In this document: piece after piece, positions 1 through 10,179 of the stretch
Position numbering within the stretch: the stretch's first letter is position 1
How the letters are laid out: every line of letters starts with the position of its first letter
NCBI GenBank assembly: GCA_021397845.1
Contig: CM038052.1
Location: 131,569,854 to 131,633,853, forward strand
Direction: 5' to 3'
Source: Areca catechu
Lineage: Eukaryota > Streptophyta > Magnoliopsida > Arecales > Arecaceae
Length of the DNA stretch: 64,000 bases
The notes under the pieces: generated by a model
Database searches by the model: none
What the model was told of the DNA's origin: nothing
The model's input: only the letters and a program-made list of their open reading frames with translations
Made by a program: the position numbers and the translations under genes

Positions 1-340
1 ATGTAATCGTGGATATCATGTAGGAGTGACTCTAATATGCATCTAAATTATATGTAGGACCTGTTGACTGAGCTAATGCATGCAAATTCAATGTGAGGTC
101 CCTGATTTCCAGTACTCTTCTTAGCTAGACAATTTGAACAGGTCTTTAACTTTGGGCTAGCCCTCAGCTTGAATGGTGGGTGGGGGTGGAAGAATTCAGT
201 TTTTATTCCAAATTTGTATCATAGGGCTTTCAAAAATAGCTAATGACTCGGACAGCCCTATTAGACAGTAGGTTTGGTAGGCTTTACAACCTAACCACTT
301 CTTCTAGAGAAGGTTTGGCCACTTCAGAAATATTAAAAAT
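1..340. other. Unassigned sequence left of the chromovirus A protease
   Basis: No gene or recognisable retroelement domain is visible here on either strand. By position this should be the start of reverse transcriptase of chromovirus A on the minus strand, but the reading after the protease-RT linker (minus strand, about 340) breaks off and no RT motif follows. It is either a deletion junction or the edge of another insertion. Confidence 0.4.
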
Positions 341-1046
341 TCATGTACAGGGTAAAAAGTATGCCATCTTGGAATGCTGAGTTGGATTCATCCTATAACG
401 TGGGACTGAATTGATAGCATGCTGAATGTCCCTAGATGATGGAAAGTGATCAGAAAAATCTCCACGTAGTTTATCTTGAATTTCCTTCAAAATCTTTATG
501 ACTTCCTGGGTTTGTTCCTTATGGGTTTGGACTTCCTTGGATGATCCTTTACTGATCAGTTGTTCTAACTCCTTAGCTCCGTGTAACCCCTCTTCTTTCT
601 CTTTTAGATTACTAGATCCCTTCTTCTGATTATCCTTGTTTGGTGTCGAAGTTATAACTATCTTCTTACCTTGGTTGATGAATGAACAAGAATTAGATTT
701 GCCATACAGGGTAACATTATGATCATATAACCAAGGTCTACCCAAAATGATACTGCTTACCCTCATGGGAAGCACATCACACCAAACTTCATGGTAGGAT
801 TGGATCTGAATTGGAACTAAACATCTTGATTCAATGGGGATGGAAGTCGAGTCTATCCAAGACACTATGAAGATTGGGATGGTGAACAATAGTCAAGCCT
901 AAATTCTTAATGGCTTTAATAGAAATGGCATTAACACAGCTCCTATTGTCAATAATGATTTTGTAGACCCTTAAATATGTTGCCAAACGTTTGAAGTATG
1001 TTGGTCCTTTTCCAATCCTCAATCTCTTTTGTTTGATCCGAAACAC
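341..1046 (-). pseudogene. Chromovirus A aspartic protease and linker toward RT (broken)
   Basis: Two overlapping minus-strand frames (831-1046, then 341-889) together give a retropepsin domain and its C-terminal linker. The first frame has the active-site region with IIIDNRS, where DSGS or DNGS is usual; the second has the flap and the LGRPW motif near the end of the fold, then a lysine/glutamate-rich linker ending in MNPTQHS, which normally begins the RT domain. A frameshift lies near 860-890. This enzyme would cleave the Gag-Pol polyprotein in virus-like particles. The altered active-site triplet and the frameshift mark it as dead. The family is the chromovirus type with an LGRPW protease end. 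Confidence 0.75.
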
Positions 1047-1944
1047 ATCTTATAACTCCCATGTTTCATTTTGATCAATTTCTTCATCTGCCTTGTACTC
1101 ACTCACTAGATTGGTTCAGCTTCATATACCTCTTCCTCAAAGTCTTTAGCAGATTCAGGATCTTTTTCAGCTAGTTTTCTTATATGTAAAGATCGGGCAG
1201 GGCATTGGCTAGCATAGTGTCCCGTTTTTAGACATTAGAGCATTGAATATCTGGGTTACTATTCTTCTGGACTTCAGGGGCCTTACCCTTGTCACCTGTT
1301 TGGTTCAATGGGGCACTAGGAGTGGGTCGGTTCAGACGCACCTGATTAAACCCTGGGTTTTGGCTAGGGACAGCCTATTTGGTTCAGGTCGTCGAATTAT
1401 AGGTCCCCTTTGGAATCTTTCACAATCCCTAGCTATATTTTAAGCTTGCTCAAGATCATTGACTTCTCTCAAATACAACTCTCTTTGAATATTCTCATGC
1501 AGGCCAGTTCTAAATCTGGACAAGGTCAAAGTCTCAGGCTCATTAATGTTATATCTCATAACATATTTATCAAACTTAGCGATGTATTCAGATACTGTCT
1601 TGTTGCCCTGATTTAACCTTTGCCACTGATCTAAAAGTCTTTGCTGATAAGACTGAGGGAGATTTTTTTCTAAGCCTAAACTTCAGGGCGCTCCAGGTAG
1701 TTACGAGTATATCTCCTCTTAGTTGAATCATATGTTCAACATTTGCCTAGTATAATCTAGCCTGGCGGACTAACTTTAGCTTGGCAAACTTATATTTTCT
1801 TTCTTCAGACATCTCGTACCATTCAAAATATTGATCAATTTATCTTTCCCAGTCAATGTATACTTTTGGATCTAAACTTCCATCAAAATTTGGTGCCTAT
1901 AGACGCATGTTCCTTATAGCTCTCTCATCCTGATCTACCAAGTT

Positions 1945-2260
1945 ATGATGATTTCGTCTGGGGTTGTATTCATAGGTGAGATCATGATGGACTCTTGGAC
2001 CATGGAGAATTGGCCTAGGTAGTTCATGCTCAGCATAGGTCCTATGGACTTCTTCTACGAAGTCATGGTGATATCGTATGGGATTGTATTCATAGGGAAG
2101 ATCATGATGGACTCTTAGACTATGGGGAATTGGCCTAAGTGGTTCAGGCTCAGCATAGGTCCTATGGGCTTCTTTTACGAAGTCACGGTGTGGTCATCTT
2201 GGAGTGTATTCAGGGATGAGCTCATGATGAGGGGCTCTTCGTCTAAAAGGAGTTGGCCTA
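1945..2260 (-). repeat. 120-bp tandem repeat inside gag, about 2.6 units
   Basis: Three successive copies start at 1945, 2065 and 2185, each beginning with ATGATG/ATGGTG/CACGGTG and carrying the shared string GGCCTA and CAGCATAGGTCCTATGG. The 120-base period is a multiple of three, so expansion would have kept the gag frame. Units have diverged at a few percent of sites by eye. Confidence 0.7.
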
Positions 2261-2380
2261 GGTAATTCAGGTTTAGTGGGTGAGGTAATTCAGGTTTAGT
2301 GGGTGTTAACCCGACTCGCCCTCCTACTTGGTTAAACTGATTGTTCCTTTGCCTAAATTGCTCAGTCAGGATATTATTCA

Positions 2381-2801
2381 AGGATCGCTGAACGGTACCA
2401 GGACCCGTACCGGTTAGTTACTGGTACGGTACTGTTCGCACCGTACCATATCGATACGTGTATCGAGGCTAAAAACCCGTACCGGTTAGTTACTGGTACG
2501 GTACGGTTCGCACCGTACCATACCGGTACGTGTATCGAGGCTAAAAAATGATAAAAAAATCTTTTCCTCCCTCTCAAGCAAAGATTATTAAACCAAGCTC
2601 GAACCAGACCCAAACCGAGCCCGAACCGGGTGGTACGATACGCTACAGTACCCTACCGTACCGTATGGAATTTAATTTTTTTAATTTTTTTAATGGTCCG
2701 GGGTGCCGGACCGTTTTTATATGTGAACCGTACCGGCTCTTGGCAGGTACGGTACGGTACGTCCTGTACCGGGCGGTATGGGATGGTATCGCAAACCCTG
2801 G
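2381..2801. mobile_element. MITE A, 421 bp, GTACCG-rich, 9-bp target duplication
   Basis: The 9-base string TATTATTCA flanks the insert on both sides (2372-2380 and 2802-2810), and gag sequence continues across it. The ends are imperfect inverted repeats (AGGATCGC at the left; the reverse complement of the right end begins CAGGGTTTGCGA). The body is dominated by GTACCG/CGGTAC strings. A 9-base duplication suggests a Mutator-type non-autonomous DNA transposon. It has no coding capacity. Its right end GCAAACCCTG recurs at about 34040. Confidence 0.7.
2405..2550. repeat. Two-copy tandem repeat (about 75 bp) inside MITE A
   Basis: Two near-identical units each run from CCCGTACCGGTTAGTTACTG to ATCGAGGCTAAAAA, the second starting at about 2476. 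Differences are single bases. This is an internal duplication of the element. Confidence 0.7.
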
Positions 2802-3429
2802 TATTATTCATTTGCCCCATTTGCTTGGTCACGGTATTGTTCATTTGCCCCATTTGCTCAGTCATGGTTTGGCTCATTTGCCTCATTTGCTTAGTCATGG
2901 ATCCTATCAAGGTTTCAAGAGTGGATTCCATGGTGACACCTTATGAAGGTTGATACTATACTCCTGACCTAGTAGACATGCAGTACAAACCTAGCTTCTA
3001 GAGCTCCTAGACCTAGAAGTTCAATGTAACAAGACTTAACTAGGTACCAATTAAGACTGCAGTTATCCTTTCAACTGGCTAGGTAAGAGGTGGGGTTGTG
3101 GGAGGCTCCTCTCGCTTTCACAGGGTCCTAATTAAAAACCGCAAGTCCGTTTAAGATGTTTGCCGTTGGACCTCTAGCCTTAGACACCAATATTAAGGAG
3201 TAAATACAGAATTAATTAACACTTGGCCTCATCATGCACATGAACTTGACCCGTTGATGTCCCTAGTTTAGGTTCCTACTCGGTTTTAGATTAGGCTTAG
3301 GTCAATGCATGATGTAGGTGGTTGTTTTGGGCCAAGAAAAGGTAACGACCTCCTTCCCTTATGTTATATTGAACGCCCTTAAGTAGATTTTGAAATGGAT
3401 GCACAACCAATCACAATTAACTAGGAGCA

Positions 3430-3990
3430 TATCTAGGCTAATACAAACATGTGATTCAAAATTCAAATTTCAAAAACTTAAAAATTCAAATTTTAAATTG
3501 AAAATTTCAGATCTTAAAGTCCGGATTTTAGAAATCAAATTTTAAATTTTAAATTTGGAATTATGGTTGGAAATTCGTTTTTGGAGATGGGTAACTAAAA
3601 TTGGTTGCAAGAAACTTCCAACTAACAACTCTAACCAAAATTTTTGAAATTCAAATTTCAAATTCTCAAAAATTTGAATTTTAAATTGGAATTTTTAGAT
3701 TTCAAATTTTGAATTTTAAATTTTGAATTATAGTTATGAAATTCATTCTTGAAGGCTTGGTACAAAAAATTTCAGCAACTAACAAACCTCCAACTAACTA
3801 GATTTGAAATTTGAAGTTCAAATTTCAAAAGATCAAAAATTTGAAATTTAAATTGGAACTATCATATCTCAGGGTTAGGATTTCAGATTTCAAAATTTGA
3901 AATTTAAATATCAAATTTGATTATGAATTTCGGACTTGAAGGCAAGAAATTTCAGCAATGAACAAAATTTCAGTAACTTAACCTAGTAAA
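3430..3990. repeat. AT-rich self-complementary leader repeats of chromovirus A, about three units
   Basis: Between the primer site and gag lies a block of repeated AAATTT/ATTTCAAATTT strings, which can pair with one another. Marker strings related to GAAATTCRTTYTTGAAGG occur at about 3570, 3737 and 3924, suggesting three diverged units of roughly 170-185 bp. No coding sequence is seen. Confidence 0.6.
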
Positions 3991-3996
3991 CCTTAA

Positions 3997-4008
3997 GCTC
4001 TGATACCA
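3997..4008 (-). other. Primer binding site, initiator tRNA-Met type (chromovirus A)
   Basis: On the minus strand the 12 bases read TGGTATCAGAGC, the standard plant initiator-tRNA-Met primer site, and lie four bases inside the LTR end CATCA. This sets the element's orientation. Confidence 0.9.
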
Positions 4009-4012
4009 AAAT

Positions 4013-5368
4013 TGATGCGGGATGGGATGCAAGAAATGGATGGATGATGATGAACTCTAAATGATCAGTTAATCAAGATGAGCAATGGAATACAAACATG
4101 GGTCGAAATCAATTATAAGAGAAACAACTTTATAGCAAGAAATTAGTTGACCCAAAAATCAAACACGCATGTAGATCAAATTCAAATAAGCAAGAATGGA
4201 TCGAATGGCTAAGAAACCATTTACACTAGGTCAAATAATTTCAATATCTCAGATCTAAAGGGTCTAGAAGTGGTTTCCTAACAACAATGAAGGTTAAGAT
4301 ATTAGGTGGAAGGAGTACTCTTAACACTCATAGGAATGAGGATTGAATTATAAGACTAGCACTTCCTATACTTAAGAGCTTACCTTGTAATTGGTTCATG
4401 ACTTGGAACCTTCATCTTCAACCTGGAATCCAAGAGGTTCCAAGAGAGAACCTGCAAAAGGACTTGATTAGTGGCGTGGAAATGAAGCATGGAAGGAAAT
4501 GAAACAAAGAGAAAGCAAATAGATGGGAGATGGAGCTTGGCGGCTAGTAATGGGCATCACACCCTTCTCCACACTTGGAGTAGCACAACAAGGGCATCCC
4601 AGATCAACACAAGCAAGGGCGTCCCACCCTCTTCACAATTCAACAAAGGGCATCCCACCCTCTTCATACACAACAAAGGGCATCCCACCCTCTCCACACT
4701 CAAAAAACTAGACGAGAAAATTGGAATCAAACAAACTTCATTTCATCCAAAGTATCTCATAGCATGAAGACAAAGGGAAGCTTGGATCCTATTTATAGGC
4801 CAAGGAGCTCTATGTAGTTCGGCCAAAGAGGGGAGCTAACTCTAGTTCTAACTAGATTAGTTATGCTAACTAATGGGTTGGGTAGTTCTAACTAAGAGTA
4901 GTTCTAACAAACATTGGTTGCAACTACTAACAAGAATAGGTTACAACTACTTTCCATGTGGCATCCAAATGTCATCAAGAGGAGCTTCCAAGTGGCATCC
5001 AAAGATGCTTCCAAGTGTCGTTCAAAGATGTTTCCAAGTTTCATCCAAGCAAGGCTTCCAAGTGACTTTTAAATAGGCTTCCAAGTGTTGTCTAAGAAAG
5101 GCTTTTACTTGGCTTTCAAGTAGGCTTCCAAGTATCATTTAAGTAGGGGCTTGAGTTAACTCCTTGAGATGAGCATTGACTTGGCTTATGGGAAGTAGGT
5201 TGAGTTGGCTCAATTTGGTTGACTCTGCTCCAAGAGGATAGCTTCATGAGGCCTTCTTGCTTCTTCCATTGATACATTGGCTCAATTTAGAAGTCCTTCT
5301 GACTTGATTTCCTAGCTTGTAATTGAGTTAGCTTGAAATTTATTTGCTCTTGCCTGATGTCCCCATCA
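4013..5368 (-). repeat. 5' LTR of chromovirus A (1356 bp)
   Basis: Bounded by TGATG (4013) and CATCA (5364-5368), next to a minus-strand primer site. On the minus strand a TATA-like CTATAAATAGG lies at about 4789-4799, placing the RNA start within the LTR. It is the same family as the LTR at 62291-63672 of chromovirus D: same ends, similar order of simple motifs, clear divergence. The run at 4580-4700 has three copies of a CAAAGGGCATCCCACCCTC-type unit of about 38 bp. Confidence 0.8.
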
Positions 5369-5409
5369 TCCAGCTAGGCATCGTGGCGGTAGGGAGTGCC
5401 ATTTAGTCC

Positions 5410-5589
5410 GTCCGAGATCGAGCTCCCGCTTGAGGTCGAGCTCATGTTTGATGTCGAGCTCCCATCCGAGGTCGAGCTTCCATCGGAGGCCGAGCTCCCG
5501 TCCGAGGTCGAGCTCCCATATGAGGTCGAGCCCCCGCTTGAGGTAGAGCTCTTGTTCGAGATCGAGTTCCCGTCCGAGGTTGGGATCCC
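5410..5589 (+). repeat. 18-bp tandem array, 10 units, in the Tat-1 5' LTR
   Basis: Ten 18-base units of the form GTCCGAGGTCGAGCTCCC, most differing at one to three positions. The period is a multiple of three, so the array stays open as a repetitive EVELPS-like string on + and its counterpart on the minus strand. Those readings are by-products of the repeat, not genes. The 3' LTR has 11 units. Confidence 0.85.
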
Positions 5590-6537
5590 CATCTGGAGGA
5601 TGTCCCTGAGGACAGGAAGATGCACCCCTAATCATGGTCGGAGCTGCTGGAAGCGAGGCACGGCTCTCAGCAAATAGAGACGGAAGGAATTCGAATCATA
5701 GTACGAAGGCTCCACGATATCCATTCTAGATCGCTTGTTCGTAGTTCTTGAAGGTGGCGCATGTCCTACCGGGGGCAAGTCCCGTGGCTCACCACCCGCA
5801 CACTTTGCGCAATGCGCGCTCCACGAAGTTCCAAGCCTTGTAGCACGCCGCCCGCATCCTCTGCTATGTGCGTATCTCGCTAAGGCCCCGGTTCCCATGG
5901 CATGCCGCCTGTCTTCTCCAAGAGAGGTATCCTGTCAAAGTCCCAAGCCCTGCAACATGCCGATGGTCTCCCCAAAAATGGAAGTGCTTGACCATGGCTC
6001 GGAGCTTCATGGTGCGGTACTTGCATCCTCCACGGAAGATTGCTTTACCAGGGGGACAAGCCTTGCAACACGCTGTCGAATGCCCCAACAGGACCTCCCG
6101 GGGACCGGTCCGTGGGGAGGGTTCTGTAAGAAGGAAGCCCCTCCCAAAGGGGATATCGGGAAAGACGTCTTGATGGGGCCCCAAACCTGGTCTGATTCGA
6201 TTACTTATATAACAGGAAAAGGAACCTCTGGTGGGGGGACGGTAAGAAAGAGAACTAGGAGCTAGGGACCAAGCAGAGAGAATCTCCTCGCACATTCTAA
6301 CTTTTAGTTTTTTCTTTTCATCTCATATTTTTCCTCCTCTACGCGGGGCAGCTCAAGCCTCCGTCTCAGAGGATCTGTTTTCCTTGATCGTCTCACTGAC
6401 TTGACCGTCGGAGTATCCCCGCCAAGATTCCTGGCCCGGGTCTTCTCTTTTTTGCAGGATCTACCAGCTGCGAAGTCAAGAGAAAGGACTCGGTTCACCC
6501 ATGCCACATCAAAGCTACAGGCCATGGCGATCTAGGC

Positions 6538-6750
6538 CATGATTTTAAATCCCGTGGGACAGGGTTATCTTGGTTTTTTCTTGGAATGGGACGCATCGGC
6601 ATCCCGTCTCGTCTCGACACTCGGGATAGGCGATGTCCCAAGATGTCCCAATTGGGACACTAGGATGCTAGTGGGATATCCTGTTCCAACACATGGGACG
6701 GTATCCCATCCCGGTGTCTCGTGGGATGTCCTGTCGGGACCTGAATCCTT
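6538..6750. mobile_element. MITE B, 213 bp, inside the Tat-1 5' LTR, 9-bp target duplication
   Basis: GATCTAGGC is repeated exactly on both sides (6529-6537 and 6751-6759), and the 3' LTR (32421-32436) shows the empty site as GATTTAGGC. The left end GATTTTAAATCCCGTGGGAC and the reverse complement of the right end (AAGGATTCAGGTCCCGAC) form imperfect inverted repeats. The body is rich in GGGAC/GTCCC. The 9-base duplication again points to a Mutator-like non-autonomous element. No coding capacity. Confidence 0.8.
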
Positions 6751-6766
6751 GATCTAGGCGGCAACA

Positions 6767-7289
6767 GATTGGTGTACAATGAAGGGGGGTGGACGAGAGC
6801 AGTCCCCAGAGATCTCATGGTAGTGACCTGAGCGTGAGAAACCTCTGCCAGCTGCATGGGGGACCCATCCCACCACGACGATAGGCACAGTTAAGAGGAG
6901 CTTCCTCTCCCTCCATCGTCTTTGGCCGATCAATCGGTGTAGATCGCCGCACTCATGCAGCAGGTCCAGATCTTGGTTGCGGCAATGCGTCAGCTGCACT
7001 AGCGCCACCGATCCCTGGCAATACAGCAATAATCGGGGATGCCTGCGGCCCACACCATCGATCCCCATGCCAGCCTCAGGTCTTTCCATGAGGGGTTGTC
7101 GCGTGCGGCCTCTTACTCGTGGGGAAGCCTGTAGATGGTTGGGAGGAGGCACTAAGGTGGTCTGCTCGGAAGGGAGAGCCGATCCCTGGTCTTGGACCAC
7201 AGCATGGTATCGCGCTGATGGCGCCGACATGGTCGGGAACTCAAGCATGAGTTCCTCCGGTCCACGTCCTCTTCTTCTCTAACGGCCTT
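6767..7289 (+). other. Tat-1 primer region and leader
   Basis: Directly after the LTR end the sequence GATTGGTGTACAATGAAGG sits where the primer site belongs. Tat-2 has AATTGGCATGCCAGG in the same place (38194 onward), which helps define it. Both look like decayed forms of a TTGGCGCC-type site; the tRNA cannot be named safely. No gene is seen before the gag homology. Confidence 0.5.
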
Positions 7290-8330
7290 TACAGAGGGGT
7301 CCACAGATGAGGCCATCCATCGCCAAGCAAAGAGGTGCCTCGAGGAGCAAGAGCATAGACTGGCCGATTTGGCATGTCAGTTTGCCAAGATTTAGGGCTT
7401 TCCATGTGAGCCCACGGGTTATGACACGCGTCCATCTTTCTCAGAATCCAAGAGGATTCGGTTCCCAGCCAGTTCCGCATGCTCCAGGTGGATCCCTATG
7501 ATGGGACCATGAATTTGCTAGGTCATCTAGAGAGTTACAAGGCTCTCATACGGGTCCAAGGGGCCATCGATGCTCTTCTCTACGTCGCTTTTCTAGCTAC
7601 GCTCCACAAAGTAGTTCGAGCCTGGTACTCCCGTCTCGAGCCAAGGAGTATTGACTCCTTCGAGCAGCTAGAGAGAGTTTGTGGCACACTTCGTGCTTGT
7701 AGGAAGGTGCCATGTGAGGCTGACAGCCTTTTCTTCATCCGACAACAGGACCGCGAGTCCCTTCGGGATTGTGTTCCAGTTTAAAGTAGCTATCCTGGAG
7801 ATTTACAATCTTGACGAGCTCGTCACTATGTTGGCGCTAAAGAGGGCTCAGGATCTCTTGCTTCACCTACTCCCTTGACAAGAAGCCCTCGAAGTCCTAC
7901 TCGGAGCTTCTCCGTGCCAAGTTCATTCGAGCGGAGGAAGCCGACCACACCAGGAGGGAGTTGGACAGGAGGCCCTTTAAGAGGCAAGCCCTTGGGGAAG
8001 CAACTGGCCCCTTGGTGTCCAAGGCCACCTCAACCCCTCGGGCTGGCCCCTAGCCTAGGACTAATCTGCTAAAGAAGAAAAGTACACACCTCTCCTCGCC
8101 TCAAGGGCAAAGATTTTGATGGAGATCGAGGGCGAGCACTTCCTGCATCGCCCTCCCTCGCTGAGGCCATCCGGTGGATGCGACAAGTCCTGATACTGTT
8201 GTTTCCACTGCGACCATGGTCATGATACCGAGTGCCACCACCTGAAGAGGGAGGTCAAGGACCTGATCAGGCGAGGCTACCTCAGGAAGTACATGGAGGA
8301 AGGAGCCCCTTTAGGGGCCAAGAGCGAAGA
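7290..8330 (+). pseudogene. Tat-1 gag (broken)
   Basis: Nucleocapsid-capsid precursor of a Tat element. The best stretch, 7470-7784, contains MLQVDPYDGTMNLLGHLESY and later VVRAWYSRLEPRSIDSFEQL, the capsid domain typical of this lineage; it continues after a frameshift in 7755-7878. Around 8186-8300 a reading with CCFHCDHGHDTECHHLKREV resembles the cysteine/histidine segment at the gag-protease junction of these elements, followed by DLIRRGYLRKYMEEG. Several stops and at least two frameshifts. The same domain start appears in Tat-2 at about 38890-39004. Confidence 0.75.
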
Positions 8331-8460
8331 AGCCTGACCATTGGCCATCGACAACCAGTCCAAGGAGAAGACGGTGGGAATGATTTCCTGGGGGTAGGGA
8401 GTGTCAAAGAGGGCTAGAAAGAGGGGATTGATGATGTACTCCCTTGCATGGGAGGGGTGA

Positions 8461-8905
8461 GCTTGGGTGGACAATCCGAACAATGACACCGTTATCGTAG
8501 AAATGACAATAGCCAAGTATCCTGTAAAAAGAATTATGATTGATAGTGGAAGCTTAGTTAACATCCTCTTTTATAATGCTTTTGCAAGGATGAACTTGTT
8601 TGCTGACCTGATAAAGTCAGTATTGATGCCCCCTCGTTGGCTTTATCGAAGATTCAGTTAGGGTGGAGGGAGAAATTACCTTCCCGGCCACCGCTAGGAT
8701 TCCGCCTCGGCAGAGTACCGTGATGGAAACACTCATCGTTGTGAGGCTCCTGTTGCCCTACAACGTGATCCTGTGGTGCCCCGGGCTTAACCTACTCAAC
8801 GCCACCATCTCCATGAAGCGGCTTCTCGTTCAGTTTCCCATCCTGTGGGGGATCGAGAAAATGAGGGGATCTCGACAGTCGGTCCAGCATTGCTTGTAGG
8901 CTGTC
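8461..8905 (+). pseudogene. Tat-1 aspartic protease (broken)
   Basis: The frame from 8467 has PNNDTVIVEMTIAKYPVKRI followed by MIDSGSLVNILFYNAF, with the DSGS catalytic motif of a retropepsin intact at about 8541-8552. After a stop and frame change at about 8660 the fold continues with VEGEITFPATA and an LPYNVILWCPGLN stretch, equivalent to the LGRP region near the protease end. It would process Gag-Pol. Frame changes make it inactive. Confidence 0.75.
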
Positions 8906-9059
8906 CCAGGAGTTTGAGGGGCCGAGCGGGGTCCGACCATTGATCAACTAGGCCAGATGGAGCAGGAGCCAAAGGGCAGGCTAGTCGAGCTACTGCTATC
9001 ATTTCTCCTAGGCGAGGACCCCCTGAAGATGGTGTAGGTGGGAGTCCTGCTCGCCGAGG

Positions 9060-9990
9060 AGAAAGTCAGGTTGCTCAATTTTTTGCATGCCAATGCTGAC
9101 GTTTTCGCCTGGACTGTAGCGGATATGCCTGGGATTCTCCCGAAGTTATCACTTACAAGTTGAAGGTTGACTCCAATAGCCGCCCAGTTTGGTAGAAGAA
9201 GAGAAGCTTCGTCCTGGAGAGGCAGAAGGCAATCGACTAGGTTGAAAAATTCCTCGCCGCAGGCTTCATCCGCGAGGTACGATACCTCGACTGGCTGGTA
9301 AATATGGTGATGGTCAAGAGGGCCACCAGAAAGTGAAGGATCTGTGGATTACACCGACCTCAATCGGGCATGTCCGAAGGACAGCTTCCAGCTCTCCTAG
9401 ATCGACCAGCTTGTGACATGACTTCAGGACATAAGCTCAGTTTTATGGATGCATTTTCCGGGTATAGTCAAATCCGTATATATCTAGAGGACGAGGAACA
9501 CAGCATTTATGATCGATAGAGGTATGTACTGCTATAAGATGATGCCATTTAGTCTCAAAAATGCATGGGCAACATACCATTGCCTGGTCAGCAAGGTCTT
9601 CGGAGACTAGATAGGACACAACATGCAGGTCTATATGGACGACATGTTTGTTATGAGCGGCTAGGAATCGGATCACATAGCTGATTTGGTGGAGGCCTTT
9701 GACAACCTCTCTCTATTTGATGATGCTGAATCTCGCCAAGTGCGTGTTTGGCATTGTGGCGGGAAAGTTCCTGGGATTCATGGTCACCTGGCGAGGGATC
9801 GAGGCCAATCCAGAGAAGATCCAGGCATCACGGATATAAGGCCTCCCACATCCTAGGAGGTCTAGCACTTGATCGGATACGTTGCTGCCTTAAGCTGTTT
9901 CATCTCGCGTTCCGCCGAGCACTGTCAGTCATTCTTCAAGGCCCTGCTCAAGATGCATGACTTTGCTTGGACAGAGGAGTGTTGGGGGAG
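9060..9990 (+). pseudogene. Tat-1 reverse transcriptase (broken)
   Basis: Fragments in all three frames line up in the order of an RT: ITYKLKVDSNSRPVW, then a lysine-rich entry segment, FLAAGFIREVRYLDW, GHKLSFMDAFSGYSQI with the first catalytic aspartate, and VYMDDMFV with the YMDD box intact at 9632-9643. The thumb/connection part follows with several frame changes to about 9990 (FFKALLKMHDFAWT). At least six stops or frameshifts, so it is decayed beyond function although both catalytic boxes survive. Confidence 0.8.
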
Positions 9991-10179
9991 GTATTCGAGG
10001 GGCTGAAGAAGCTCCTCGCCTCCCTGCCGCTACTATCCAGGCCGAAGCTCGAAGAGGAGCTTCTTTTGTACTTGGCGGTTTTCCCAGAAGCATTCAACTC
10101 AATGCTGGTTCGCACCGATAAGTGGGCAATGAAGCTTAGCGAGTTTGACATCACTTATCATCTGAGATCAGCTCAAAAG

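Larger units (their letters stand above)
1080..2950 (-). pseudogene. Chromovirus A gag (broken, with MITE and tandem repeats)
   Basis: On the minus strand this region reads as a retrotransposon capsid protein. A stretch around 1800-1910 contains LDPKVYIDWER and YFEWYEMSEERK, the same domain as in chromovirus C gag (47163-47807). A zinc-knuckle remnant CLKTGHYASQCP lies at about 1190-1232; its first cysteine pair is disturbed by a small indel. The N-terminal part (about 2803-2930) is a glutamine/methionine-rich repeat with QMGQMNNT twice, a likely coiled coil. A MITE (2381-2801) and a 120-bp tandem repeat (1945-2260) interrupt it. Gag would pack element RNA. Many stops and frameshifts. Confidence 0.7.
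1..5368 (-). mobile_element. Ty3/gypsy chromovirus A, partial, inserted in the Tat-1 5' LTR
   Basis: Minus-strand LTR retrotransposon cut by the left window edge. Reading leftwards from 5368 it has a 5' LTR (4013-5368), an initiator-Met primer binding site (3997-4008), an AT-rich leader (about 3430-3990), gag (about 1080-2950) and an aspartic protease (341-1046). The integrase-chromodomain end and the 3' LTR would lie left of the window. The LTR ends are TGATG and CATCA. The five bases after it, TCCAG (5369-5373), continue straight into Tat-1 LTR sequence matching 31254 onward, so this element inserted into Tat-1. Chromovirus identity rests on the gag and protease type and on the match of its LTR to that of chromovirus D, which has a visible chromodomain. 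Many stops: non-functional. Confidence 0.8.
5369..6766 (+). repeat. 5' LTR of Tat-1, start missing, with MITE B inside
   Basis: Matches the 3' LTR copy from 31254 to 32436 along its length, including the GAGGTCGAGCTC array, a TATA-like TTATATAA at 6205-6212 and the shared end GGCAACA (6760-6766). The first roughly 75 bases of the LTR, present at 31179-31253, are absent because chromovirus A inserted there. The 213-bp MITE at 6538-6750 is missing from the 3' LTR. Confidence 0.85.

Noticed and set aside
5396..5677. Open frames on both strands with EVELPS-like or SSTSDGS-like repeats
   Set aside because: They are translations of the 18-bp tandem array, whose period is a multiple of three, and the same readings appear in the other LTR.
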